Part shown: positions 1 to 8,018 of the stretch, piece after piece | Layout of the letters: the number at the start of each line of letters is the position of its first letter | How positions within the stretch are numbered: the first letter of the stretch is position 1 | Source of the DNA: Flavobacterium sp. | Lineage (GTDB): Bacteria > Bacteroidota > Bacteroidia > Flavobacteriales > Flavobacteriaceae | Reading direction: 5' to 3' | Length of the DNA: 37,194 nucleotides | Assembly (NCBI RefSeq): GCF_024305175.1 | Contig: NZ_JAMWYY010000027.1 | Span: forward strand, 1-37,194 | Notes under the pieces: generated by a model | Seen by the model: the letters and a program-made list of their open reading frames with translations, nothing else | The model's database searches: none | What the model was told of the DNA's origin: nothing | Translations under genes and position numbers: made by a program

Positions 1-97
1 AACACATTTTATTTATTCTTTACCGTGTATTACTGTGAAAAAATTTTTAATATTGCCCTGCAAACAACACTATTTTTAAAAACATAACTATTTTATA

Positions 98-574
98 ATG
101 AAAAAGCTATTACTGCTGTTATTGATCATTGGGTTTTCTGCCTATGCTCAAAAAGAAATGCCAAGCGTTACACTTAAGTCGGTAAACAACAAAACCCACA
201 ATGTAAAAAACGATTTTAGCGAAAAAGATAAACTATATGTTTTCTCTTTTTGGGCTACGTGGTGTGCCCCGTGTATCAATGAGCTTGATGCCATTAAAGA
301 ACAATATGCAGCTTGGAGCAAAGAACTTAATATGGAGGTTGTGGCAGTATCTGTAGATGATGCCCGTACCCAGAAAAGGGTTAAGCCTTTGCTTAACGGT
401 AAGAACTGGCCTTATACTATATTATTAGATACCAACCAGGACCTTAAAAGGGCACTCTCTATAGTAAATGTACCATATACTATAGTGGTAAAGAACAAAA
501 AGGTTGTATATGTGCACAACGGTTACAGCCAGGGTGCTGAAAAAGAGCTGTACAACAAACTGAAGGAGCTGTAA
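98..574 (+). CDS. TlpA-like thioredoxin-fold protein, periplasmic
   Basis: 158-residue thiol-disulfide oxidoreductase of the TlpA/ResA group. Residues 1-17 are a Sec signal peptide (MKK, Leu-rich core, AYAQ), so it should act in the periplasm. The active site is F-W-A-T-W-C-A-P-C with Cys56 and Cys59, and the cis-proline of the thioredoxin fold is Pro126 in N-V-P-Y-T. Family members reduce or shuffle disulfides of exported proteins; the substrate here is not visible. The next gene begins 4 bases after the stop, so the two are probably co-transcribed and this protein may serve folding of that barrel or of a protein encoded just upstream of the window. The upstream 97 bases hold only a weak promoter-like box (TAATATTG at 48-55). 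Confidence 0.9.
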   Translation: MKKLLLLLLIIGFSAYAQKEMPSVTLKSVNNKTHNVKNDFSEKDKLYVFSFWATWCAPCINELDAIKEQYAAWSKELNMEVVAVSVDDARTQKRVKPLLNGKNWPYTILLDTNQDLKRALSIVNVPYTIVVKNKKVVYVHNGYSQGAEKELYNKLKEL

Positions 575-578
575 TCAG

Positions 579-2294
579 ATGAAGAATAAATTACTTTTCT
601 TTTTGCTGCCATTTGCAGCAGGCACCCTCTATGCCCAGGATACAGAAACAGAAAGTACCGAAGAGCAGCCAAAAGAGCGGCAGGAGGTAAGGGTGTATGG
701 AGGGTTTGAATCTAATGTGCAATGGTATTTAAATGATAAAGGCAGGAACCTGGAGCAGCCGGTTAACCCGATACGCTCTAATAACTATTTTCTTGTAAAC
801 TATCAGTATAGCCGCTTTACAGCGGGATTTCAGCTTGAAGCCTACGAGAGTGATGCACTGCTAAATTATAATCCCGGTTTTACCGGTGCCGGATTGGGAA
901 CGTACTATCTTAACTATAAAACAGGTAAAATAGATCTTACTGCCGGTTATTTTTACGAGCAGTTTGGCAGTGGCTTACTATTGCGCGCCTGGGAAGACAG
1001 GGCTTTGGGTATCAATACCGCTTTAAGGGGCGGCAGGGTACAATACCGCCCTTCAGACAATGTGCGTTTAACGGCATTATTCGGCCAGCAGCGTACGGGC
1101 TTCGAAGTGTCAGACGGCCGTGTTTATGGTTTTGATTCAGAATTTAACCTGAGCAGCCTGTTTAAATTCGAAATGTCCGACCTTTCTTTTGGCGCATCAT
1201 ATGTTGGGCGTTATGAGAGGGTAGATATACCTGATCCCAATTTTAACGAACTTACCAATGCATTTGCGGGAAGGTTAAACTTTATCCATAATTCTTTTTA
1301 TTTTTCGGGAGAGTATAACTACATGCAGGAAGATGCCGTGCTTGATGTGCAAAACCGTATTAACAATAACTTTGTAAAACCCGGTAATGCAATACAGCTA
1401 AATTTTGGCTACACCGGCGACGGCCTTGGTATAGATGCCACAGTAAGAAGGATAGAGAACCTTAAGATACTTACAGAAAGGGAACCTTCTTTTGTTGATG
1501 CCACGTCATCTAGCCTTAACTTTAATGATAAGGTACTTAACTACACCCCGGCACTTACCAAGCAGCACCACTCTAACCTTGCCAATATTTATGTATTTCA
1601 GGCGCAGGCAAAGGTAGATTTTATAGACCCGTCTATCATGAAAGCCGGGGAGACCGGTGGCCAGATTGATATTTTTTATGAGATACCAAAGGAAACCCCG
1701 CTTGGAGGCAAATACGGAACTAAAGTAGCTGTAAATGCGGCAAGCTGGTATAACCTGCCGGGCCAGTACAGGTTTACTCCTGCAAATTATGATACCAACC
1801 TTTTTGGTGCGGGTAAAAAATACTTTTCTGATTACAACATAGAAATAAAGAAAAGGTTTACGGAAACACTTATAACCAATTTTTACTACATCAACCAGTA
1901 TTACAACAAGCTTTGGCTGGAAGGTGGCGAAGAGGTTAATGCCAATATAGCAACAGGCGAAGTAATATATAACTTTGACACAACAAAATCTATCCGCTTT
2001 GAAGCCGAGCATATGTGGGCGGATGCCGACATGAAAAACTGGGCGGGTGGCACGGTAGAGCTTAACCTTAATGATACCTACTCTGTTTATGTTTGGGATA
2101 TTTATAACTATGGTAATGATGACAGTAACAAGCAAATACATTACTATAATGTGGGTGGCGCTTACCGCCACGGTGCCACAAGGGTTGCCGTTAACTATGG
2201 CAGGCAGCGCGGAGGCTTGGTGTGTGTGGGCGGTGTTTGCCGCTTTGTGCCCGAAAGTACCGGCTTTACCCTTGCATTAAGTACAGCATTTTAA
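579..2294 (+). CDS. DUF6029-type outer-membrane beta-barrel protein
   Basis: 571 residues with a signal peptide (to about residue 19, L-Y-A-Q) and then long alternating aromatic/polar strands typical of an outer-membrane barrel, ending in a terminal Phe (T-A-F) as expected for BAM-inserted barrels. There is no plug domain or TonB box, so it is not a TonB-dependent receptor. I recognise it as the Bacteroidota DUF6029 family, whose function is unknown; the family name is from memory and not from a search. It follows the TlpA-like gene by 4 bases and ends before a strong terminator. Near the C-terminus is a Cys pair (V-C-V-G-G-V-C), a possible target for the neighbouring oxidoreductase; that link is inference. 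Confidence 0.8.
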   Translation: MKNKLLFFLLPFAAGTLYAQDTETESTEEQPKERQEVRVYGGFESNVQWYLNDKGRNLEQPVNPIRSNNYFLVNYQYSRFTAGFQLEAYESDALLNYNPGFTGAGLGTYYLNYKTGKIDLTAGYFYEQFGSGLLLRAWEDRALGINTALRGGRVQYRPSDNVRLTALFGQQRTGFEVSDGRVYGFDSEFNLSSLFKFEMSDLSFGASYVGRYERVDIPDPNFNELTNAFAGRLNFIHNSFYFSGEYNYMQEDAVLDVQNRINNNFVKPGNAIQLNFGYTGDGLGIDATVRRIENLKILTEREPSFVDATSSSLNFNDKVLNYTPALTKQHHSNLANIYVFQAQAKVDFIDPSIMKAGETGGQIDIFYEIPKETPLGGKYGTKVAVNAASWYNLPGQYRFTPANYDTNLFGAGKKYFSDYNIEIKKRFTETLITNFYYINQYYNKLWLEGGEEVNANIATGEVIYNFDTTKSIRFEAEHMWADADMKNWAGGTVELNLNDTYSVYVWDIYNYGNDDSNKQIHYYNVGGAYRHGATRVAVNYGRQRGGLVCVGGVCRFVPESTGFTLALSTAF

Positions 2295-2322
2295 TAACTA
2301 ACTCTAACTATACTTTTTAAAG

Positions 2323-2349
2323 ACCCTGCCCAAAACGCAGGGTTTTTTA
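2323..2349 (+). terminator. Rho-independent terminator after the DUF6029 gene
   Basis: A 7-bp stem ACCCTGC/GCAGGGT with loop CCAAAAC is followed directly by a run of T, 29 bases after the DUF6029 stop codon. It closes the TlpA-DUF6029 transcription unit. Confidence 0.9.
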
Positions 2350-2351
2350 TA

Positions 2352-2381
2352 TTGTTGCAAAGGTTGGAATTTATACTTTTA
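2352..2381 (+). promoter_or_regulatory. Bacteroidota-type promoter of the oxidoreductase gene
   Basis: A -33 TTG (2352-2354), a 19-base spacer and TACTTTTA (2374-2381), which matches 7 of 8 positions of TAnnTTTG. It lies 23 bases before the start codon at 2405 and downstream of the previous terminator. Confidence 0.6.
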
Positions 2382-2404
2382 TACCTGAATAACTACGAAA
2401 CATC

Positions 2405-3379
2405 ATGGACAAGATTATAAAATGGGGTATTATTGGCTGCGGCAGTGTTACAGAGCGCAAGAGTGGCCCTGCGTACTACAAAACCGATGGCTTTGCGCTT
2501 CAGGCGGTAATGCGGCGCGATGCTGAAAAGGCTGCCGATTATGCCAAAAGGCATAATGTACCTACTTTTTATACCGATGCGGAAGCGCTAATAAATGACC
2601 CCGAAGTAGGTGCTGTTTATATTGCTACACCACCCGATACCCACAGGCAATATGCCTTAATGGTGGCTAAGGCAGGCAAACCCTGCTGTATAGAAAAGCC
2701 CATGGCACCACGCTATGAAGACTGTCTTGCAATCTGTAATGATTTTAAGGACAAAGGGTTGCCGCTTTTTGTGGCTTATTACCGCCGCTCGCTGCCTCGT
2801 TTTGCAAAAATTGCCGAATGGATAAGCAACGGTGCTGTAGGGCAGGTAAGGCACATAAGCTGGCTGTTAACCCGCACGCCCTCTGCTGCAGATGTATCGG
2901 GCGAATATAACTGGCGTACTGACAGCAAAATTGCTACAGCGGGTTATTTTGACGATCTTGCAAGCCATGGCTTAGACCTGTTTATACACCTTTTGGGCAA
3001 TGTTATAGATGTTAAAGGTATAGCAACCAATCAGCAGGGGCTGTACACGGCTAAAGATGCCATAACTGCATCCTGGATGCACCAAAAGGGGGCAACAGGT
3101 TCGGCTTCATTTAACTTTGGCAGCCATAGCCGCAGGGATGAAGCAGAGATTATCGGCAGTAAAGGCACAATCAGGTTTTCTGTATTTAATGAAGAGCGGC
3201 TTGTGCTTGAAAATGAAAGCGGGGTTACAGAAGTATTTATAGAAAATCCGGAAAACATACAATTATACCACGTTCGGAATATAAAGGAGCACCTGCTGGG
3301 TAATGCTGTGCATCCATCTACAGGCGCAACTGCTGCACATACTGCCTGGGTTATGGATAAAATACTTGGAGTATTATAA
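2405..3379 (+). CDS. Gfo/Idh/MocA family NAD(P)-dependent oxidoreductase
   Basis: 324-residue cytoplasmic dehydrogenase. The N-terminal Rossmann fold shows G-I-I-G-C-G at residues 8-13 for dinucleotide binding, and the family motif E-K-P is at residues 97-99, with the conserved lysine that helps catalysis. The C-terminal half is the usual alpha/beta substrate domain, including the D-x-x-S-H-G-x-D segment around residue 185. Family members oxidise or reduce sugars, inositols or biliverdin-like substrates; the sequence does not decide which. The gene stands alone with its own promoter and converges on the HPF gene, so context gives no pathway. Confidence 0.9.
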   Translation: MDKIIKWGIIGCGSVTERKSGPAYYKTDGFALQAVMRRDAEKAADYAKRHNVPTFYTDAEALINDPEVGAVYIATPPDTHRQYALMVAKAGKPCCIEKPMAPRYEDCLAICNDFKDKGLPLFVAYYRRSLPRFAKIAEWISNGAVGQVRHISWLLTRTPSAADVSGEYNWRTDSKIATAGYFDDLASHGLDLFIHLLGNVIDVKGIATNQQGLYTAKDAITASWMHQKGATGSASFNFGSHSRRDEAEIIGSKGTIRFSVFNEERLVLENESGVTEVFIENPENIQLYHVRNIKEHLLGNAVHPSTGATAAHTAWVMDKILGVL

Positions 3380-3403
3380 AAAAGGCTGCCTTAACAGGCA
3401 GCC
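3378..3403 (-). terminator. Terminator of the HPF gene, touching the stop of the oxidoreductase gene
   Basis: Stem GGCTGCC/GGCAGCC (3384-3390 and 3397-3403) with a 6-base loop. On the minus strand it is followed by at least six T, so it mainly serves the HPF gene. Its T-tract overlaps the last bases of the convergent oxidoreductase gene. On the plus strand the T-run is poor. Confidence 0.85.
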
Positions 3404-3427
3404 CTCTGTATTTTCTTTGTCATGTTT

Positions 3428-3742
3428 TTAATGTGCATTCAGTTTCCCGAATGTATGCTCAAGTGCATGCTTAATCCTGTCCGTAGCACCCGATACTGCT
3501 TTCTCAATAGTGTCGGCATGGTGTACAACTCCTACAGGCTTTAGCCCTGCAACGCGTGCCTCTATCATGCAGCGTTTGTCGTCATCTCCGCCCTTACTGC
3601 TGTTCTCGTCGCCTAAATGTACTTCAAGCCTTGTTATCCTGTCTTCAAATTTTTTAAGTGCATTTTGTAAAATCCCGCTATAATAGCTTTCCATCCTTTC
3701 GTGCCCTTCAATGTTCTTATCCGTGTTGATTTGTATTAACAT
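3428..3742 (-). CDS. hpf: Ribosome hibernation promoting factor, HPF/RaiA family (short form)
   Basis: I set the start at the internal ATG (3742), giving 104 residues beginning M-L-I-Q-I-N-T-D; the longer reading frame to 3769 only adds residues that overlap the promoter box. The protein has the beta-alpha-beta-beta-beta-alpha layout of the family, with the pattern V-x-V/L-H-L-x-D-E-N followed by K-R-C-M-I-E-A-R and A-V-S-G-A. It binds the small ribosomal subunit near the decoding centre during slow growth and stabilises idle ribosomes. At this length it lacks the C-terminal dimerisation domain of long HPF. It has its own promoter and a strong terminator. Confidence 0.9.
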   Translation of the reverse strand: MLIQINTDKNIEGHERMESYYSGILQNALKKFEDRITRLEVHLGDENSSKGGDDDKRCMIEARVAGLKPVGVVHHADTIEKAVSGATDRIKHALEHTFGKLNAH

Positions 3743-3768
3743 GCTCTTATATTTTTTGGTTATATACA

Positions 3769-3776
3769 CAAATATA
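3769..3776 (-). promoter_or_regulatory. -7 box of the HPF gene
   Basis: Minus-strand TATATTTG matches TAnnTTTG exactly and lies 26 bases upstream of the chosen ATG. No well-spaced TTG is seen at -33. This position argues against the longer start at 3769. Confidence 0.55.
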
Positions 3777-3954
3777 CTAACAAATATGCTTGCTAATCAT
3801 GACAAAAATCATAGTTAACTAAAGATTAAGTCTTTGTATGCAATCTATTAGGATTTGTGTAACACGGCTGTTTTATGTTAAGGTATTCTTTAATAGGTTT
3901 TCTTTAAAAACAGGGTTGCTTAATTTTATAAGCCATCAATTTAAAACCTTGTTT

Positions 3955-5004
3955 ATGAATGTGGCAAATCTGGATTCAGACCTCATAAAGTATATAATTT
4001 TCAGTGTTGCAGGGCTTGTAGTGGCATTTACGGTTATCTTTTTTGTATTAAAAAAAGTAGGCAAAAATCCCGGTAACATACTTCCTGTAAATTTTGCACA
4101 CCGCATTAAGGTGCCGCTTATACTATTTATAATTTCACTCGTTATACGCATTGGCGTTGCCGCCGGTATTTTTGATGATTCCTATTCCGGTATAGTAGGG
4201 CACATTGGTATCCTGCTGCTCATACTGAGTATTACCTGGTTTCTTATCATAATGGTAAGGGTGGTTAAAAGCGGGCTTATCCGTAAATATGATATAACAG
4301 CCGCCGATAACCTTGCGGCACGGCGTGTTTATACGCAGTTTAACATACTCGAAAGGGTTGCAGTTTTTGTAATAACCATTTTGGCTGTCGGCGCAGCACT
4401 TATGAGCTTCGAAAGCATACAGTCTATCGGGGCAAGTGTGCTGGCTTCGGCAGGTATAGCGGGTATTATTATTGGTTTTTCGGCACAAAAGGCGCTGGGC
4501 ACCCTGCTGGCAGGAATACAGATAGCCATAACACAGCCTATAAGGCTTGACGATGTAGTTATTGTAGAAGGCGAATGGGGCAGGATAGAAGAAATAACAC
4601 TAACTTATGTTGTTATAAATATTTGGGACAAGAGGCGGCTTGTAGTGCCTACCACTTATTTTATAGATAAGCCTTTTCAGAACTGGACACGCACCACATC
4701 TGAAATACTGGGTACTGTATTTATTTATACCGACTTTCATGTGCCGGTAGATGAGCTTAGGGGAGAGCTTACACGGCTGCTTAACGGAACACCGCTTTGG
4801 GATGGTAAGGTAAATGTTATGCAGGTTACAGATGCAAAAGCCGATGTAATGGAGATACGCGCACTAATGAGCGCAAAAGATTCGGGCACTGCCTGGGATT
4901 TGCGGGTTCATATCAGGGAAAAGCTTATAGAGTACCTTCAGAAGAATTATCCTGAAAGCCTGCCGCGCACCCGGGTGTCTGTGGTTGAAGGTAATAAGGA
5001 TTAG
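3955..5004 (+). CDS. MscS-family mechanosensitive ion channel
   Basis: The open frame begins at 3838, but the likely start is the ATG at 3955 (M-N-V-A-N-L-D), giving 349 residues; the preceding 39 codons do not look like an MscS N-terminus. Several transmembrane helices come first, then the pore-lining TM3 region with its Gly/Ala-rich helix (S-I-G-A-S-V-L-A-S-A-G-I-A-G, then S-A-Q-K-A-L-G-T-L-L-A-G), then the beta domain with D-D-V-V-I-V-E-G-E-W-G and a cytoplasmic alpha/beta end. MscS proteins open under membrane tension to release solutes during hypo-osmotic shock. Neighbours are separate genes with no clear functional link. Confidence 0.9.
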   Translation: MNVANLDSDLIKYIIFSVAGLVVAFTVIFFVLKKVGKNPGNILPVNFAHRIKVPLILFIISLVIRIGVAAGIFDDSYSGIVGHIGILLLILSITWFLIIMVRVVKSGLIRKYDITAADNLAARRVYTQFNILERVAVFVITILAVGAALMSFESIQSIGASVLASAGIAGIIIGFSAQKALGTLLAGIQIAITQPIRLDDVVIVEGEWGRIEEITLTYVVINIWDKRRLVVPTTYFIDKPFQNWTRTTSEILGTVFIYTDFHVPVDELRGELTRLLNGTPLWDGKVNVMQVTDAKADVMEIRALMSAKDSGTAWDLRVHIREKLIEYLQKNYPESLPRTRVSVVEGNKD

Positions 5005-5085
5005 TGTATTTGTTTGTACTATTACCGGGCAAATAGCCACTTTGTATAATTATTATTACCTTTATTGACTAAAATAATAAAAAGT

Positions 5086-5511
5086 ATGTACAGGAGCGGC
5101 CCTATAGTATTAGTGGAAGATGATGCGGATGATAAAGAAATTTTTGAAGATATTGTAAGGGATCTGGGATATGAAAACCCCGTAATATGGTTTGAAAATA
5201 CAGCAGAGGCGTATGAATACCTTAGCTCTACACCCGACCCTGTTTTTATTATTTGCAGTGATATAAACATGCCATTCGAAAATGGCCTCGATTTTAAGAA
5301 AAGGATAGACGATAATGATTACCTGCGAAAAAAAAGTATACCCTTTGTATTTTATTCTACCACGGTAACGCAACAAGCCGTTAATGAAGCCTACACTAAA
5401 TTAACGATACAGGGCTTTTTTAAAAAAGGAGATAATTATAATGAGCTTAAAGAGCTTATCGCTGTAATATTACGATACTGGACTTACTGTTATCATCCAA
5501 ATATGCATTAA
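5086..5511 (+). CDS. Single-domain response regulator (CheY-like receiver)
   Basis: The ATG at 5086 is preferred over a TTG at 5065 and gives 141 residues. It is a complete receiver domain without an output domain. Visible landmarks are the acidic pair Asp12/Asp13 in V-E-D-D, the phospho-acceptor Asp59 in C-S-D-I-N-M-P, the switch Ser91/Thr92, and Lys113 in G-F-F-K-K. It fits the group of lone receivers common in Bacteroidota that act by protein-protein contact or in phosphorelays. No histidine kinase gene is in the window, so its partner is unknown. Confidence 0.88.
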   Translation: MYRSGPIVLVEDDADDKEIFEDIVRDLGYENPVIWFENTAEAYEYLSSTPDPVFIICSDINMPFENGLDFKKRIDDNDYLRKKSIPFVFYSTTVTQQAVNEAYTKLTIQGFFKKGDNYNELKELIAVILRYWTYCYHPNMH

Positions 5512-5535
5512 TATTATAAAGTTTCCTAAAAACTT

Positions 5536-5565
5536 TTGGTTTTGCTTACAGTATAAATACCTTTA
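5536..5565 (+). promoter_or_regulatory. Promoter of the AI-2E family permease gene
   Basis: TTG (5536-5538), a 19-base spacer, then TACCTTTA (5558-5565), a 7 of 8 match to TAnnTTTG. The start codon is 16 bases further on, giving a very short leader. Confidence 0.6.
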
Positions 5566-5581
5566 ATCAAAACCTTACTTT

Positions 5582-6628
5582 ATGAAACTCGGAAGCAAGA
5601 TTCTTTACGGGGGCGCAGCTTTTTTGATAGGTATATATTTCCTGTTTCTCTGCCTTGCTGATGGCAAACCTTTACTCGCGCCATTTGTTACTGCCGTAAT
5701 ACTGGCTTTGCTTATGATGCCTGTATCCAAAAAATTAGAAAAGTGGGGTTTTAAGCGAATATATGCTTCACTTACAAGTACACTTTTTTTGTTCTTGGTA
5801 AGCATTGCCTTTGCCTTTGTAGTGTCATTGCAAATATCACAGTTCCTTAATGACTGGGATAAAGTAAAAGAGCGTATAATGCCCAAAATAGAACAGCTGG
5901 AGCAACAGGTTTATTCCAGTACCCCCATAAATAAAGAAGATCTGAAACTACAGGATTCTATATCGGCAAAAAGTGTGGGCAAACGGGCGCTTGGGTTTGT
6001 CAATAGCTTTTACTCTTTTATGGGCGACTATCTGCTAACGTTTATATATGTCTTTTTCCTGCTTAACTACCGGAGTAAATTCCGCAAATTTTTTATAAAG
6101 TTATTTCCGGATCATAAAAAACAGGAGGTTTCGCAGGTTTTAGCGGAAACCGCTTCTATAACACAGGGCTACCTTTTTGGTAAATTCCTGCTCATGATTT
6201 TCCTTGCGGTGCTCTATGCCATAGGCATGGGGGTATCAGGTGTAAGTAATTTTATAGTTATTAGCATACTTGCTGCACTGCTTACTATAATTCCGTATAT
6301 AGGTAATATTATCGGTTTTGTGCTTGCTATAGGGCTGGGTTATATAACTAGTGGCGATACCGGTGCACTTATAGGCATTATCGTAACATTTACGGTGGGG
6401 CAGTTTGTAGAAAGCTATATTTTACAGCCGTATGTTGTGGGAGAAAAAGTAAACCTCGATCCGCTCATGACCATTATTGCAGTTGTTGCAGGCGGCCTTT
6501 TGTGGGGTGTTATAGGCATGATCTTATCGGTGCCTATACTTGCTGTGGCTAATGTTATTTTCGGTCATGTAGAGCCTTTAAAACCATTTGGGTACCTGTT
6601 GGGCAATAACAGCGAAAAAGATAGCTGA
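5582..6628 (+). CDS. AI-2E family transporter (PerM/TqsA-type permease)
   Basis: 348-residue inner-membrane protein with about seven to eight transmembrane helices in the family's layout: a tight N-terminal helix pair, a polar periplasmic stretch (about residues 90-135), and a C-terminal helix bundle with the conserved segment P-Y-I-G-N-I-I-G and later V-E-S-Y-I-L-Q-P-Y-V-V-G. Named members export autoinducer-2 or act as Na+/H+ or Na+/Li+ antiporters, so the family name does not fix a substrate. No quorum-sensing genes are nearby. It is likely a single-gene transcript, with the next plus-strand gene 47 bases downstream. Confidence 0.88.
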   Translation: MKLGSKILYGGAAFLIGIYFLFLCLADGKPLLAPFVTAVILALLMMPVSKKLEKWGFKRIYASLTSTLFLFLVSIAFAFVVSLQISQFLNDWDKVKERIMPKIEQLEQQVYSSTPINKEDLKLQDSISAKSVGKRALGFVNSFYSFMGDYLLTFIYVFFLLNYRSKFRKFFIKLFPDHKKQEVSQVLAETASITQGYLFGKFLLMIFLAVLYAIGMGVSGVSNFIVISILAALLTIIPYIGNIIGFVLAIGLGYITSGDTGALIGIIVTFTVGQFVESYILQPYVVGEKVNLDPLMTIIAVVAGGLLWGVIGMILSVPILAVANVIFGHVEPLKPFGYLLGNNSEKDS

Positions 6629-6675
6629 AGTATAAGCAAAACTTTCGCATATTTGTAAATAATTAATATGGCTCC

Positions 6676-7395
6676 ATGCGACTGCTTTATACCTTTTTTT
6701 TATTTTTCATAACCATAGCTTCTGTTGCGCAGACCGAAGAACAAGATGCGGTAACCGAAACAGATAGTATTACAACTTTTTCGGATCCTAAATACAGGGA
6801 AGACCAGTTTTATACATCTATATCTTATGTGCTGATGCAGAATAAGCCGGGTAATTATTCTCAAAACTCTTTTTCTACAGGTATTTCTTTTGGATTTTTA
6901 AGGGATATGCCTGTTAATGAAGCACGCACCTATGCCATTGCCGTAGGCCTGGGCTATGCTTACAGCAATATAAAACACAACCTGAAAATTACAGAAACTG
7001 CAGGCACTGTACTGTATGAAGAACCCGACAATGATGAGTTTGACAAAAACAAGCTGGTGCTGCATTGCCTGGAATTGCCAATTGAATTCCGCTGGCGAAA
7101 CTCCAACAGTTCAAGCCATAAATTCTGGAGGGTATATACCGGCTTTAAGGCGAGCTACCTTTTTGCAGATAAAGCCCAGTTTTACCAGTTAAGCGGCGGC
7201 AGTACAAAAGTGAAAAGCAATGATGATATGAACCGGCTGCTGTATGGAGTGTATGTTTCGGCAGGGTGGAACACATGGAATTTTTATGCTTACTACGGGC
7301 TTAACCCCCTTTTTAATAAAGATGCAAGGCTGGATAACGGGCAACAGGTAAACCTTAATGCTGTTAACTTCGGGCTAATGTTTTACATACTGTAA
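6676..7395 (+). CDS. Outer-membrane beta-barrel protein (porin/PorT-like family)
   Basis: 239 residues with a signal peptide ending near S-V-A-Q (residue 19), then a short acidic linker and amphipathic strands with G-x-G-Y-A-Y and aromatic repeats, as in small 8-10 stranded barrels. The chosen ATG at 6676 is in frame with the signal peptide; an ATG at 6668 is in another frame. It resembles the broad set annotated as porin family or PorT family, but I see no specific reason to call it the T9SS component PorT/SprT. It converges on the PAP2-like gene with only two bases between the stops. Confidence 0.75.
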   Translation: MRLLYTFFLFFITIASVAQTEEQDAVTETDSITTFSDPKYREDQFYTSISYVLMQNKPGNYSQNSFSTGISFGFLRDMPVNEARTYAIAVGLGYAYSNIKHNLKITETAGTVLYEEPDNDEFDKNKLVLHCLELPIEFRWRNSNSSSHKFWRVYTGFKASYLFADKAQFYQLSGGSTKVKSNDDMNRLLYGVYVSAGWNTWNFYAYYGLNPLFNKDARLDNGQQVNLNAVNFGLMFYIL

Positions 7396-7397
7396 AT

Positions 7398-8015
7398 CTA
7401 CGCAACAGGAAACAGCCATGCAAACCATAGTAGCACCTGCGGCACAACACCAATAAGCGCACCCAGCACAATGCCGTTCAGGGTATGTTCTTTTTCTATA
7501 AGCCTTGAAGATGCCACAAAACCACAGCAGGTTATAAGAATGGCTATAATCCATAACAGTTGTATGTGGTAATAAGCAGAAATACTTATTACAAATACTG
7601 TGAGTGATGAAACCCCCAACACGTGCAGGCTTATTTTATTGCCTGATAAAACCAGTGCCAAGGCCGCCATTATACTGATAAGGTTACCCAGAAAAAAATA
7701 ATAAAGTTCAGGAAGTACAAAGTCGGCAAGGCTGTGTTTAATGAGTATAAAGAGCAGCAGTGCATATATAGCCAGTGGCAGCCTGCGTTCTTTTTTATCG
7801 AGCAGCATCCGCGTTTTTATAAGCCCCAGCGAGCGCAGCAGGTAGAATACAGATGCAGGCAGCAGTACCGTAACAATAAGCACCTGTATAAACACAAGGT
7901 ACACCTCGTGGGTATGAAAGTAATTGATTGTAATTAAAAAATAGAAAAGTGTAGCATATACCGGTATAAGCAGCGGGTTAAAAATATAAGAAAAAAGAAG
8001 TGCCGGCTTTTTCAT
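7398..8015 (-). CDS. Divergent PAP2-like integral membrane protein
   Basis: 205 residues with about six hydrophobic helices. The third PAP2 motif (S-R-x5-H-x3-D) is recognisable as S170-R171, then His177, but the expected Asp is Gly181. A second motif resembling P-S-G-H is I-S-L-H with His131, and a basic patch K-K-E-R-R-L-P at 74-80 sits where motif 1 would be. PAP2 enzymes dephosphorylate lipid phosphates such as undecaprenyl pyrophosphate at the membrane. The missing Asp raises doubt about normal catalysis. It starts 3 bases after the rpoN stop, so it is almost certainly co-transcribed with rpoN; why is unknown. Confidence 0.7.
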   Translation of the reverse strand: MKKPALLFSYIFNPLLIPVYATLFYFLITINYFHTHEVYLVFIQVLIVTVLLPASVFYLLRSLGLIKTRMLLDKKERRLPLAIYALLLFILIKHSLADFVLPELYYFFLGNLISIMAALALVLSGNKISLHVLGVSSLTVFVISISAYYHIQLLWIIAILITCCGFVASSRLIEKEHTLNGIVLGALIGVVPQVLLWFAWLFPVA

Positions 8016-8018
8016 GTG

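Noticed and set aside
1506..2171. Long minus-strand open frame (221 codons) opposite the DUF6029 gene
   Set aside because: It lies wholly antisense to a well-supported coding region, has no recognisable motifs, and is rich in residues expected from reversed barrel codons.
6676..7395. Assignment as the T9SS component PorT/SprT
   Set aside because: It is a generic small barrel by sequence; no PorT-specific feature or T9SS gene neighbour supports the name.
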